A stretch of 18,053 nt of DNA from Sulfurovum sp. (GTDB lineage: Bacteria > Campylobacterota > Campylobacteria > Campylobacterales > Sulfurovaceae): assembly GCA_004377245.1 (NCBI GenBank), contig SOIK01000249.1, positions 1 to 18,053 of the forward strand. The letters are read 5' to 3'. Shown here piece after piece: positions 8,227-16,217 of this stretch (position 1 is the first letter of the stretch; the number at the start of each line of letters is the position of its first letter). The notes under the pieces were generated by a model that was given only the letters and a program-made list of their open reading frames with translations, did no database searches and was not told where the DNA came from. Both the position numbers and the translations under genes were made by a program.

Positions 8227-9327
8227 ATGAACATAGCAATTGTAGGTGCTGGTCTTGTGGGTAGAGTCTTGGCACTCAATCTACTAAAAGATGGGCATAC
8301 GTTAACACTTTTTGATAAAAGCAGTAAAGAAGGAACGGATGCAGCTGGATTTACAGCTGCTGGTATGTTGGCACCGTTTGCAGAATTAGAGACGGCTGAA
8401 TCTGCTATCTTTGAGTATGGTAAACGTTCTATGGAACTTTGGCCGGATATCTTAAAAGAGGCAGGTGTTTATGATGGTTGTCAACTAAAAGGAACGATTA
8501 TCACAGCACACCCACAAGATATACCTGAGCTTGAGCACTTCATTACTTCACTTCGCCGTAAAGTAGTAGAAGCAGAAGAGATAGAGATGCTTGGTAGTCA
8601 AGAACTAGCAGAGTTAGAGCCTGAGCTTGGACATCATAGTAAAGCATTTTACCTTAAAGATGAGGGACAAGTAGATGCACAAAGGTTTATGGCATTCTCT
8701 ACCAATATTTTAACAATGAACCCCAATGTTATTTGGATGGAGTATACCAAAGTAGATAAGATTGAGCCTGCTAAAGTGTATTATGGGGACAAAGAGCAGA
8801 GTTTTGATTGGGTGTTTGACTCGAGAGGGTTAGGTGCTAAAGAGCATTTTGATGATTTGCGTGGTGTAAGAGGTGAAGTGTTTTGGCTTGAATCATCAGA
8901 GGTAAACATTACACGTCCAACCAGACTGCTTCATCCTCGCTACAAAATATACATTGTTCCTCGTGAAAATGGTTGTGAAGGTATGGATCTGGAGTATTGT
9001 AAAGAGTGTAAGATATCTCAAACACCAGGATCCAAGCGTTATGTGGTGGGTGCAACAGAGATAGAGAGTGAAGACACAAGCCCGATGTCAGTACGTTCTA
9101 GTCTTGAACTGTTGTCGGCAGTCTTTTCTGTTCATTCAGGCTTTGGAGAGGCACGCATAGTCAACACAGAAACAAATTGCCGTCCAGCATTTAAAGACAA
9201 CTTACCACGCATAGAAAATTCTGAGAAATTAACGCGAATTAATGGACTCTATAGACATGGGTATCTGCTTGCTCCTGCTATTGTCGAAAAGGCGTTAAGC
9301 GAAGGTATCAACAAGGATAAAAAATGA
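8227..9327 (+). CDS. thiO: Glycine oxidase ThiO (FAD-dependent)
   Basis: ThiO oxidises glycine with O2 to dehydroglycine (iminoacetate), the substrate ThiG needs for the thiazole ring. The protein of 366 residues belongs to the D-amino-acid-oxidase fold. The FAD-binding VGAGLVG motif is at residues 6-12, AAGFTAAGMLAP follows near 39-50, and the C-terminal substrate/FAD segment is CRPAFKDNLPRI (318-329) with HGYLLAP at 344-350. The ATG at 8227 is chosen over the GTG at 8224 because AAGGA lies 6 nt before it. Between the strands IYIVPR and YVVGATEIE, where the family usually has a short turn, there is an insertion with C250, C258 and C261 (C-x7-C-x2-C). Use of ThiO instead of the radical enzyme ThiH suggests that the cell meets oxygen. 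The stop overlaps the thiS start by 4 bp. Confidence 0.88.
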   Translation: MNIAIVGAGLVGRVLALNLLKDGHTLTLFDKSSKEGTDAAGFTAAGMLAPFAELETAESAIFEYGKRSMELWPDILKEAGVYDGCQLKGTIITAHPQDIPELEHFITSLRRKVVEAEEIEMLGSQELAELEPELGHHSKAFYLKDEGQVDAQRFMAFSTNILTMNPNVIWMEYTKVDKIEPAKVYYGDKEQSFDWVFDSRGLGAKEHFDDLRGVRGEVFWLESSEVNITRPTRLLHPRYKIYIVPRENGCEGMDLEYCKECKISQTPGSKRYVVGATEIESEDTSPMSVRSSLELLSAVFSVHSGFGEARIVNTETNCRPAFKDNLPRIENSEKLTRINGLYRHGYLLAPAIVEKALSEGINKDKK

Positions 9328-9527
9328 TAGACATAGTAGTAAACGGAGAAAAACAAACCGTTACTGATGGCATAAATATCAAAGAGATGATAGTAGAACT
9401 TGACTATAGGACAGAGGGGTTTGCAGTGGCTTTAAATGGTACCTTTGTAGCGTTAAAGGCTTATGAAACAACAACCATAAAAGCCAATGACAGTGTAGAA
9501 ATACTCTCTCCGGTACAAGGTGGATAA
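9324..9527 (+). CDS. thiS: Thiamine biosynthesis sulfur carrier protein
   Basis: ThiS is a ubiquitin-fold carrier. Its C-terminal glycine is adenylated and then converted to a thiocarboxylate, which donates sulfur to the thiazole ring made by ThiG. The product is 67 residues, the family norm, and ends in the required Gly-Gly (SPVQGG). The ATG shares an ATGA overlap with the thiO stop, and GGA lies upstream in AAGGATAAAAA, so translation is probably coupled. thiG follows after 2 bp. The activating enzyme ThiF is not encoded in the window. Confidence 0.95.
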   Translation: MIDIVVNGEKQTVTDGINIKEMIVELDYRTEGFAVALNGTFVALKAYETTTIKANDSVEILSPVQGG

Positions 9528-9529
9528 AT

Positions 9530-10333
9530 ATGAATAACAAAGAGAATAACACTTGGGAAATAGGTGGTAAAACATTTAACAGCAGACTATTGATCGGCTC
9601 TGCACTCTACCCTTCTCCTGCCATTATGGAAGAGTCTATTCAAGCTTCAGGTGCACAAATAGTTACCGTTGCCTTGCGTCGTCAAGCTGCAGGTGACCAA
9701 GGTGGTGATAACTTTTGGAACATCATTAAGTCTTTAAACATAGAAGTGTTACCTAATACAGCAGGGTGTCACTCTGCAAAAGAGGCCATTACCACAGCAC
9801 AAATGGCAAGAGAAGTCTTCGGCACAAACTGGATAAAACTTGAAGTCATCGGTGATCAATACAACTTGCAACCAGACCCATTTGAAACCGTAAAAGCAGC
9901 AGAGATTTTGATAAAAGATGGCTTTGAAGTTTTTCCTTACACCACAGATGACTTGGTTGTAGCCCAAAGACTTGTAGATGCAGGTTGCAAGATTTTGATG
10001 CCATGGGGTTCTATGATAGGTTCTGGGAAAGGGCTGATGAACCCTAGTAATCTAAAAGCCATAAGAGAAAAATTTCCAGACTTGAAACTTATCATTGATG
10101 CCGGCATAGGAAAACCATCACACGCAACACAAGCTATGGAGCTTGGTTATGATGGCATTTTACTAAACTCTGCTGTTGCCTTGGCACAAGAGCCACAAAA
10201 AATGGCAAGAGCCTTTAAGTACTCAGTTGAAGCTGGTCGTTTAGCCTATGAAGCAGGAGCCATGCAACAAAGAGAGTTTGCATCGCCATCTACACCTGTT
10301 GTTGGTACGCCATTTTGGCATCAGTTTAAGTAA
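9530..10333 (+). CDS. thiG: Thiazole synthase
   Basis: ThiG condenses 1-deoxy-D-xylulose 5-phosphate, dehydroglycine and the sulfur of ThiS thiocarboxylate into the thiamine thiazole phosphate. The 267-residue TIM-barrel shows all the usual blocks: LLIGSALY (20-27), ALRR (48-51), LPNTAGC (74-80), the Schiff-base lysine K103 in [23 protein letters not shown] (156-169), [12 protein letters not shown] (188-199) and GILLNSAVA (209-217). It lies 2 bp after thiS, with GGTGGA inside the end of thiS as ribosome site. Dehydroglycine would come from the upstream ThiO. Confidence 0.97.
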   Translation: MNNKENNTWEIGGKTFNSRLLIGSALYPSPAIMEESIQASGAQIVTVALRRQAAGDQGGDNFWNIIKSLNIEVLPNTAGCHSAKEAITTAQMAREVFGTNWIKLEVIGDQYNLQPDPFETVKAAEILIKDGFEVFPYTTDDLVVAQRLVDAGCKILMPWGSMIGSGKGLMNPSNLKAIREKFPDLKLIIDAGIGKPSHATQAMELGYDGILLNSAVALAQEPQKMARAFKYSVEAGRLAYEAGAMQQREFASPSTPVVGTPFWHQFK

Positions 10334-10343
10334 GGAGTATGCT

Positions 10344-10970
10344 GTGAAATTTTTAGATTGTGGTACAGTACCTTTAGGTATCTATCCTGTTGTTGATAGT
10401 GTTGATAAGTTAGAACCACTCTATGAAGCAGGTATTAGTACGGCACAACTTAGGGTGAAAAACATACCAATGCTAGATGTTGAACATCAGATTGTAAAGG
10501 CTATAGAAGTCTCTCAAAAGTTTGGAGCAAGGTTATTTGTTAATGATTACTGGAAGCTTGCTATTAAACACAATGCTTATGGTATTCACTTAGGACAAGA
10601 GGACATCTTGGAAGCAGATATGGAAGCTATTTATAATGCAGGAATACGACTAGGTATAAGTACGCACACAACAGCAGAGATAGACATAGCACTTAATATA
10701 GAACCATCTTATCTAGCCATAGGTCCAATATTTGAAACCAATTCAAAAAAAATGGTTTATAATCCCGTAGGCATAGAAGATTTAAAAAAATGGTCACGAA
10801 ATTTAGATTATCCCATTGTTGCAATTGGGGGCATTAACCTGGAGACAATTGAAGCTGTTGTTCAAACCAAAAGTGCCAATGGTATTGCCATGATCGCAGG
10901 AGTATTAGAAAAGGGTATAGTATCTGGTGCAAAAGTAAAAAAGCTTATTTCTATTTTTAACAAAGCATAA
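10344..10970 (+). CDS. thiE: Thiamine-phosphate synthase
   Basis: ThiE joins HMP pyrophosphate to thiazole phosphate, giving thiamine monophosphate. Visible motifs of the TIM-barrel are AQLRVK (the Gln-Arg-Lys group that holds the pyrophosphate), FVNDYWKLA, GIHLGQED, GISTHT, LAIGPIFET with a Lys nearby, and VAIGGINLE. The frame is open further upstream (to 10248, inside thiG), but the GTG at 10344 is the likely start: AAGGAG lies 6 nt before it, and it gives 208 residues, the normal family length. The upstream extension is only thiG read in another frame. Between the GPIFET motif and the next strand the sequence is KKMVYNPVGI, close to the usual K...P.G pattern, so the enzyme looks intact. 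Confidence 0.95.
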   Translation: MKFLDCGTVPLGIYPVVDSVDKLEPLYEAGISTAQLRVKNIPMLDVEHQIVKAIEVSQKFGARLFVNDYWKLAIKHNAYGIHLGQEDILEADMEAIYNAGIRLGISTHTTAEIDIALNIEPSYLAIGPIFETNSKKMVYNPVGIEDLKKWSRNLDYPIVAIGGINLETIEAVVQTKSANGIAMIAGVLEKGIVSGAKVKKLISIFNKA

Positions 10971-10972
10971 TA

Positions 10973-11788
10973 ATGAAGAATAACTATACCCCAACTGTAC
11001 TTACCATAGCAGGTTCAGACACTTATGCAGGAGCAGGCATACAGATAGATATGAAAACCATACATAAGCTAGGTGCTTATGCATTTACTGTACCTACTGC
11101 ACTCACATCTCAAAACTCTACAGGTGTAAAAGATGTATTTGCAACACCCATAGATGTATTTGAAAAACAGCTTGAAGCGGTGCTTGAAGATGTTCAAATA
11201 GATGCTGTAAAAATAGGTATGTTGGCAAATAAAGGGATTATTGTAGCACTGGCAAAGGTTATAGATAAATACCAACTAAAAAATATTGTTTTAGATACGG
11301 TTATGGTGAGTTCAAGTGGGAAAAATTTGTTAGAATCTAGTGAAATAGAAATAATGGTTAAAGAACTTTTTCCAAGAGTAGATTTAATCACTCCAAATAT
11401 TCCAGAAGTCAATGCTTTGTTAGGCTCATCTTATATGGGAAAACCAGAAGAGGTAAAACCTACGGTAGAGCGTCTTTTTGCCTTGGGTATTAATGCAGTT
11501 TTACTTAAAGGTGGACATGGGTTGGAGCGTAATAGGGTTACGGATTATTTGATAGAAAAATCACATACTATTACAGAACATACCAGTCAAAGAGTCAATA
11601 CTACACATACCCATGGTACAGGATGCATCTTATCTTCTTCCATAGCAACACATTTGGCATTAGGACATAACCTTACTAAAAGTGTATCATTATCTAAACA
11701 GTTTATGTATGAGCATTTGGTAGCATCTTCAAGTTTAAAGTTTAATTACCTTAAAGAAGAACTTGGCAGAAAAGAACCTATTTTTTAG
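10973..11788 (+). CDS. thiD: Hydroxymethylpyrimidine/phosphomethylpyrimidine kinase
   Basis: ThiD phosphorylates HMP-phosphate from ThiC to HMP pyrophosphate, the substrate of ThiE, and can also salvage free HMP. The 271-residue ribokinase-fold protein begins with TIAGSDTYAGAGIQIDMKT (the substrate-binding GSD-x4-GAG-x-Q motif), followed by ALTSQNSTGV, VKIGMLAN, VMVSSSG and TPNIPEA-like TPNIPEV. The C-terminal THTHGTGCILSSSIA carries the anion hole and catalytic base region. It starts 2 bp after thiE without a clear Shine-Dalgarno site, so translational coupling is likely. It is the last gene of the thiamine run; 33 bp later the convergent glmS gene ends. Confidence 0.95.
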   Translation: MKNNYTPTVLTIAGSDTYAGAGIQIDMKTIHKLGAYAFTVPTALTSQNSTGVKDVFATPIDVFEKQLEAVLEDVQIDAVKIGMLANKGIIVALAKVIDKYQLKNIVLDTVMVSSSGKNLLESSEIEIMVKELFPRVDLITPNIPEVNALLGSSYMGKPEEVKPTVERLFALGINAVLLKGGHGLERNRVTDYLIEKSHTITEHTSQRVNTTHTHGTGCILSSSIATHLALGHNLTKSVSLSKQFMYEHLVASSSLKFNYLKEELGRKEPIF

Positions 11789-11821
11789 TGTTTAAGGTAA
11801 AAAAATACTATAGATTTCGCC

Positions 11822-13630
11822 TTACTCTACCGTAACACTCTTCGCCAAGTTCCTTGGCATATCTACATCATTCCCAAGTCTCACAGAGATCTCAAGTGCA
11901 AGCAGTTGCGTCACTACCATCATCTCAAAAAACTCTAACATGGGATGAGAGTCGTATGTAGTTTGTATGAAGTCATCTGCTAAGTCAAATGGTTCTGGTG
12001 AGATGGCTAGGATGGTTGCATCTCTAGCAGAGAGCTCTTCTACATTTGACTTTATTTTATCATAATGCATAGTCTTTGGCATGAGTGCGATGGTGAAGAG
12101 TTCGCTATCTGCTAGAGCGATAGGCCCATGTTTCATCTCACCTGCGGGGTAGCCTTCTGCGTGTAAGTAACTTATCTCTTTGAGTTTTAATGCACCTTCT
12201 AGAGCAAGAGGGAAGAAAATATCTCTGCCTATAAAGAAGAAGCCATGTCCATGTAAGTATCGTTTAGAGAGGCGCTGTAGTTTTGCGTGTAGTTCATCTG
12301 TGACTACGAGTGCTTTTGGTGTACGGAGCATAGCATCTATCTCTTTATGTAGAACTTCTTTGGAGATACTTTTTTTCTCTTGACCTACATAGAGTGTCAA
12401 CATCCAAAGTACCATCATTTGCGTTGCAAATGCTTTGGTGCTGGCTACACCTTTTTCTATGCCTGCTCTGGTAAGAATGGCAGCATCACTTTCACGGACG
12501 ATGGAAGAGTTATCTACATTACAGATGCTAAGACTTTTGAGTCCAGCTCTTTTTGCCATTTTGAGGGCTTCAAGCGTATCTGCTGTCTCACCACTTTGTG
12601 AGATGGTAATAAAGAGGGTATCTTTAGTAAGCAGAGGCTCTTTGTATCTAAATTCTGAAGCTATCTCTATGTCACATCTGACTTTGGAGATACGTTCAAA
12701 GAGGTAGGCAGAGGTGAGGGCAGAGTGGTAACTTGTACCACAGGCACAGATTTTGATAGCATTAATGCCTTCGAAAAAGTTTTCATCTAATTCTTCAAAA
12801 TTTATGGAGTTATCGAGCACACGACCTATCATAGTGTCACCCATCACGTGACTTTGTTCATAGATCTCTTTTTCCATAAAGAAACGATACCCATCTTTTT
12901 GTGCGGAAACTTTGTCAGCAGTGAGTGCTTGTTTGGTAAAGCTTTTACTTCCGTTACTGTCAAACAGATGTACTGTACCCTCTTTAACGTAACCATATTC
13001 TCCATCTTCAAGATAATAAACCTCAGTTGCTTTACCTATGATAGGGGTATCTGAAGAGGCAAAATAGACTTCATCTTTATCAAATCCTATCAGCATAGGA
13101 GAACCATTTTTAGCAAAGAAAATAGTGTCTGGCGCAGCCTCTGTGATGAGCAGTGTTGCGTAAGCCCCTTCTAGTCTTCTGATGGTTTCTTCAAAAGCAG
13201 GGAAAGCGTCATTTGATTTATTGTAATATTTTTCAAAAAGATGTACGATGGTTTCTGTATCTGTTTGGCTAAGGAAGCTTACTCCCTCAGCTTGTAACTC
13301 AACTTTGAGTTCTTGATAGTTTTCGATGATACCATTATGCACCACATAACTGTAAGCACCTAAGTGTGGGTGTGCATTGAGTTCAGTTGGCTTACCATGT
13401 GTTGCCCATCTTGTATGACCGATAGATATACCAAAACCTTCACTCTTATACGCTTTGGTTTTTTCTCTAAGATTTTCTAGTTTACCTATGGCTTTATAGT
13501 TGTTAAGTTTGTCACCTTCTATAATAGCAATACCTGCAGAGTCGTAGCCTCTGTATTCAAGCTCTTGTAAACCTTCAAGTAATATCTCTTTTTTTTCTTT
13601 AGGCCCTATATATCCAACGATTCCACACAT
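11822..13630 (-). CDS. glmS: Glutamine-fructose-6-phosphate aminotransferase (isomerizing)
   Basis: GlmS makes glucosamine 6-phosphate from fructose 6-phosphate and glutamine, the first step towards peptidoglycan and lipopolysaccharide amino sugars. The protein has 602 residues, the usual size. The N-terminal Ntn glutaminase domain starts with Met-Cys, so Cys2 is the nucleophile after Met removal. EYRGYDSAGIA and GHTRWATHGKP (glutamine site) follow. Two SIS sugar-isomerase domains fill the C-terminal half (ACGTSYHSAL, TISQSGETADTL, then LEGALKLKEISYLHAEGYPAGEMKHGP-type motifs). The C-terminus DMPRNLAKSVTVE carries the conserved Lys. It lies 2 bp after glnD, with AGGGA 10 nt before the ATG, so the two form an operon. 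No glmS ribozyme is possible in the 2-bp gap. Confidence 0.97.
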   Translation of the reverse strand: MCGIVGYIGPKEKKEILLEGLQELEYRGYDSAGIAIIEGDKLNNYKAIGKLENLREKTKAYKSEGFGISIGHTRWATHGKPTELNAHPHLGAYSYVVHNGIIENYQELKVELQAEGVSFLSQTDTETIVHLFEKYYNKSNDAFPAFEETIRRLEGAYATLLITEAAPDTIFFAKNGSPMLIGFDKDEVYFASSDTPIIGKATEVYYLEDGEYGYVKEGTVHLFDSNGSKSFTKQALTADKVSAQKDGYRFFMEKEIYEQSHVMGDTMIGRVLDNSINFEELDENFFEGINAIKICACGTSYHSALTSAYLFERISKVRCDIEIASEFRYKEPLLTKDTLFITISQSGETADTLEALKMAKRAGLKSLSICNVDNSSIVRESDAAILTRAGIEKGVASTKAFATQMMVLWMLTLYVGQEKKSISKEVLHKEIDAMLRTPKALVVTDELHAKLQRLSKRYLHGHGFFFIGRDIFFPLALEGALKLKEISYLHAEGYPAGEMKHGPIALADSELFTIALMPKTMHYDKIKSNVEELSARDATILAISPEPFDLADDFIQTTYDSHPMLEFFEMMVVTQLLALEISVRLGNDVDMPRNLAKSVTVE

Positions 13631-13632
13631 AT

Positions 13633-16098
13633 TTATTTCTTCCCTGTAAGTTTATCTATGATTTTCTCTGTATTATGACAAAAGTTTCCATTCTTTTCGA
13701 TGAGAAAGATATCTCTCACTCTATTTTTAAGCGTATGTATTTTAGCAGAGACAATGTCTATGCCCATCTCATCAAACATATTAATGATATAGGCGAGTAG
13801 TCCTTTTTGATTTGTACTATGTAGTCGCATCATAGCATAGCTTTGTGAGTGTTCACAATCAATCTCAAGTTCTTCTTTTTGAATGACAGGTAGTTTTAGT
13901 GTACTTTTTTTACTGCTATCAAATGAATCATGAAGTATCTCTTCGATAAGTATAATATCTTCTCTATCCACTTTAATCGCAAAGTCTATTTTAAAATATT
14001 TTAGATCATCAAAGAGTTTACAAATATCCATATTGACTACATCAAGATTGGCAAGTTTACCTAAAAAATAACCTAAATTAAATGATTTCGCACGGATGAC
14101 TTCAATGGTCAGATACTCTTCATTGCTAATCATGAATTCATACGCTTTGGTTTTAAATCCTTTTTTTGCAATCGCTACAATCCTCTCTGGTTCGTAACGT
14201 AAAAAAAGTAGATTAGAAGGGATTTGTAAAATCTTTTTTTGTTCTATTTTACTGAGTGCAAGAAAATCAGGATGTTTTTTAAGTGTTTGCTCTTTTTTGA
14301 TACGCTTCGCTGCTTTATCTAGCATAATAGTATGACTTAGTGCTTCAATAGAACGCAGATAAAGTGTTTTTATCAATCGTGCATTAAATGAATTATAAAT
14401 ATCTTTTCCTACCCCATTCATATCCGCATAAGTAAGGATATAGATCATATCTAAAAGTTTTTTAGTTTTAAAGTGTGAAGCAAATGCTAAAATGACTTTT
14501 TCACTATAGAGGTCTTCTCTTTGTGCGACATTATTCATAAGGGTATGATAGAGTATGAGGGTCTCCCCCATCTTAATGAGTTCAGGATCTATGTGTAGTT
14601 TATTTGCAAAAACTTTAAAGAGTGATGCTCCTACAAAATGGTGGTCTCGTTTGCGTCCTTTACCTGCATCATGTAAAAAAGTAACAAGTTTTAATAGGGC
14701 TTTCTCTTCTGAGCTTAGTGTATCAAAGAGGGTTTGTATAAAAGGCTCTTCTATATGTTCCAAATGATATACAGATCTCATAGAGTGAATGTCTACAGCA
14801 TAAGTATGATAGCCATCAAACTGAGGTAAGTCAACGACTTTTCTAATAGGAGAAATCGCATATTTCAAAAGCCTTGCATAAGAGAGGGAACTTAAAATAG
14901 AATAACTGTAAGGTTGGTAAAAAATAGTTGCAATCGTCTCATACAGTTCCTCATCTGGACGCTCTGGTCTGTTTGCAATGAGGAGTTGCTGTAGAAATGT
15001 TGGATGTGCATGAAAAGGTTTTTGTGCATGCGTGCATAGCTGTTTCAGAAGTCCGTTAAAATCTTTTGCTTTAGGATAAATAAAGTTTTTTTCACTCTTC
15101 TCTGCAATATAGTCTTGGGTTAATTTGTTTAGCCAAATAGTACTATAGAGTCTAATGATCTTAAGGTTTTCTGTCACCTTTTTTGCAAACTTGATATGTC
15201 CTTGTTTGTTTTGTTGGTATCCCAACAGTTTTGCTATTTCCGGCATTAAGTCCAGACGTAGCGTATCTTCTTTTTTATGTGTAGCCAGATGCAGTGCAGA
15301 ACGTACACGAAAAAGAAATTCTAAGGCTATACGAAAACTACGATACTCTTTTTCATCTACAATATTTGAAGGAAGATCTTTAATGCTATTCACATTATAA
15401 ATTGCTTTTCCTATCCAAAAAACAAGATTGGCATCACGGAAACCACCTACACCTTCTTTGAGGTTAGGCTCCATAGTGAGTGGGAATTTACTGTGCTTTG
15501 TCTCTTGTTCTTCTAGTTTGAGTTGTATAAACTCTTCTATATTATCATGGCGTATCTGGCTGATAGCATTTTGTGTCTCAGTCCAAATAAAATGTGAACC
15601 CTCTATAAAACGAGATTCTATGAGTGCTGTTTTGATGGTAATGTCTGTTTTGGAAACTTCATATAACTCTTCAACAGTATGTACACGATGCCCAAGTTTC
15701 AGCCCTGTATCCCAAAGAATATAAAGTATTTTTTCTATCATCTCTTTGAGATTGTATCCTGGGATTTCTTTATAAACTATCATCAAGTCTATATCGGAGT
15801 ACACACAAAGTTGTTCTCGTCCATAACTCCCTAATGCAACAAGCCCAAGAGGAACAGAGTTCTTCATAGGGGCATAGTCTCCAAACATTGATCTAAGTGC
15901 AACTTTGTAAATGATCTTTAAAACAGTGTCTATCTTTTTGGTGTGTTTGAGCAGAAAATCTTTACCACCAGTGGTAGCAAAGGTCTCTTCAAGTGTGTCA
16001 AAGTAGATTTTAATATCTTTTTTCAGTACCTTGGCTATCTCAAAATCTGCTGCATTTTCATAGAGTAGTTCTTCTATTTGTGCTTTTACTTTATCCAA
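13633..16098 (-). CDS. glnD: Protein-PII uridylyltransferase / uridylyl-removing enzyme
   Basis: GlnD is the cell's glutamine sensor: it adds UMP to PII when glutamine is low and removes it when glutamine is high. The 821-residue protein has the full domain set. The nucleotidyltransferase domain has GSYGREQ (90-96) and the metal pair D102/D104 in YSDIDL. PNLKEGVGGFRD (211-222) is the family linker motif. The HD hydrolase domain is near 431-490, with HTYAVDIH and FLHDAGKG (H476, D477). Two ACT domains fill the last 170 residues, the final one with MMRLHSTNQKGLLAYI. The start is a TTG with AGGGAG 6 nt upstream; no better ATG is nearby. It is co-transcribed with glmS and diverges from mqnE. Confidence 0.94.
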   Translation of the reverse strand: MDKVKAQIEELLYENAADFEIAKVLKKDIKIYFDTLEETFATTGGKDFLLKHTKKIDTVLKIIYKVALRSMFGDYAPMKNSVPLGLVALGSYGREQLCVYSDIDLMIVYKEIPGYNLKEMIEKILYILWDTGLKLGHRVHTVEELYEVSKTDITIKTALIESRFIEGSHFIWTETQNAISQIRHDNIEEFIQLKLEEQETKHSKFPLTMEPNLKEGVGGFRDANLVFWIGKAIYNVNSIKDLPSNIVDEKEYRSFRIALEFLFRVRSALHLATHKKEDTLRLDLMPEIAKLLGYQQNKQGHIKFAKKVTENLKIIRLYSTIWLNKLTQDYIAEKSEKNFIYPKAKDFNGLLKQLCTHAQKPFHAHPTFLQQLLIANRPERPDEELYETIATIFYQPYSYSILSSLSYARLLKYAISPIRKVVDLPQFDGYHTYAVDIHSMRSVYHLEHIEEPFIQTLFDTLSSEEKALLKLVTFLHDAGKGRKRDHHFVGASLFKVFANKLHIDPELIKMGETLILYHTLMNNVAQREDLYSEKVILAFASHFKTKKLLDMIYILTYADMNGVGKDIYNSFNARLIKTLYLRSIEALSHTIMLDKAAKRIKKEQTLKKHPDFLALSKIEQKKILQIPSNLLFLRYEPERIVAIAKKGFKTKAYEFMISNEEYLTIEVIRAKSFNLGYFLGKLANLDVVNMDICKLFDDLKYFKIDFAIKVDREDIILIEEILHDSFDSSKKSTLKLPVIQKEELEIDCEHSQSYAMMRLHSTNQKGLLAYIINMFDEMGIDIVSAKIHTLKNRVRDIFLIEKNGNFCHNTEKIIDKLTGKK

Positions 16099-16119
16099 TA
16101 GAGACTCCCTAATATTTTA

Positions 16120-16134
16120 TTGGTATAATACCAA
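16120..16134. promoter_or_regulatory. Symmetric divergent promoter for glnD (-) and mqnE (+)
   Basis: TTGGTATAATACCAA is a perfect 15-bp palindrome around one central base. Read on the plus strand it contains the extended -10 TGGTATAAT (16121-16129); on the minus strand it contains TGGTATTAT (16133-16125). It predicts starts near 16136 (+) and 16118 (-), giving leaders of about 80 nt for mqnE and 20 nt for glnD. It could also be an operator. Confidence 0.55.
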
Positions 16135-16167
16135 AATTAAATTACAATGAAAATAAATAAGTAATGC

Positions 16168-16198
16168 TCTCATTCCCAAACTGCGTTTGGGAATGAGA
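16168..16198. repeat. Perfect 14-bp palindromic hairpin in the mqnE leader, REP-like
   Basis: TCTCATTCCCAAAC (16168-16181) and GTTTGGGAATGAGA (16185-16198) pair perfectly around a TGC loop. The hairpin ends 9 nt before the mqnE ribosome site AGAGGG (16208-16213). No T-run follows, so it is unlikely to be a simple terminator. Its pattern, CATTCCCA-x-TGGGAATG, resembles the dispersed palindromes with CGTTCCCA and TGGGAATG cores known from many sulfur and methane bacteria. Confidence 0.6.
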
Positions 16199-16217
16199 AA
16201 TAATATCAGAGGGCTGT

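Noticed and set aside
10248..10343. Longer N-terminus for ThiE starting inside thiG
   Set aside because: The added residues are thiG read in another frame. The GTG at 10344 has AAGGAG at ideal spacing and gives the normal family length.
11779..11824. Possible terminator between thiD and glmS (TATTTTTT with AAAAAATA, and TAAGG with CCTTA)
   Set aside because: The stems are short and A/T-only or interrupted; they could be chance in this AT-rich 33-bp gap. A terminator is expected here but I cannot support one.
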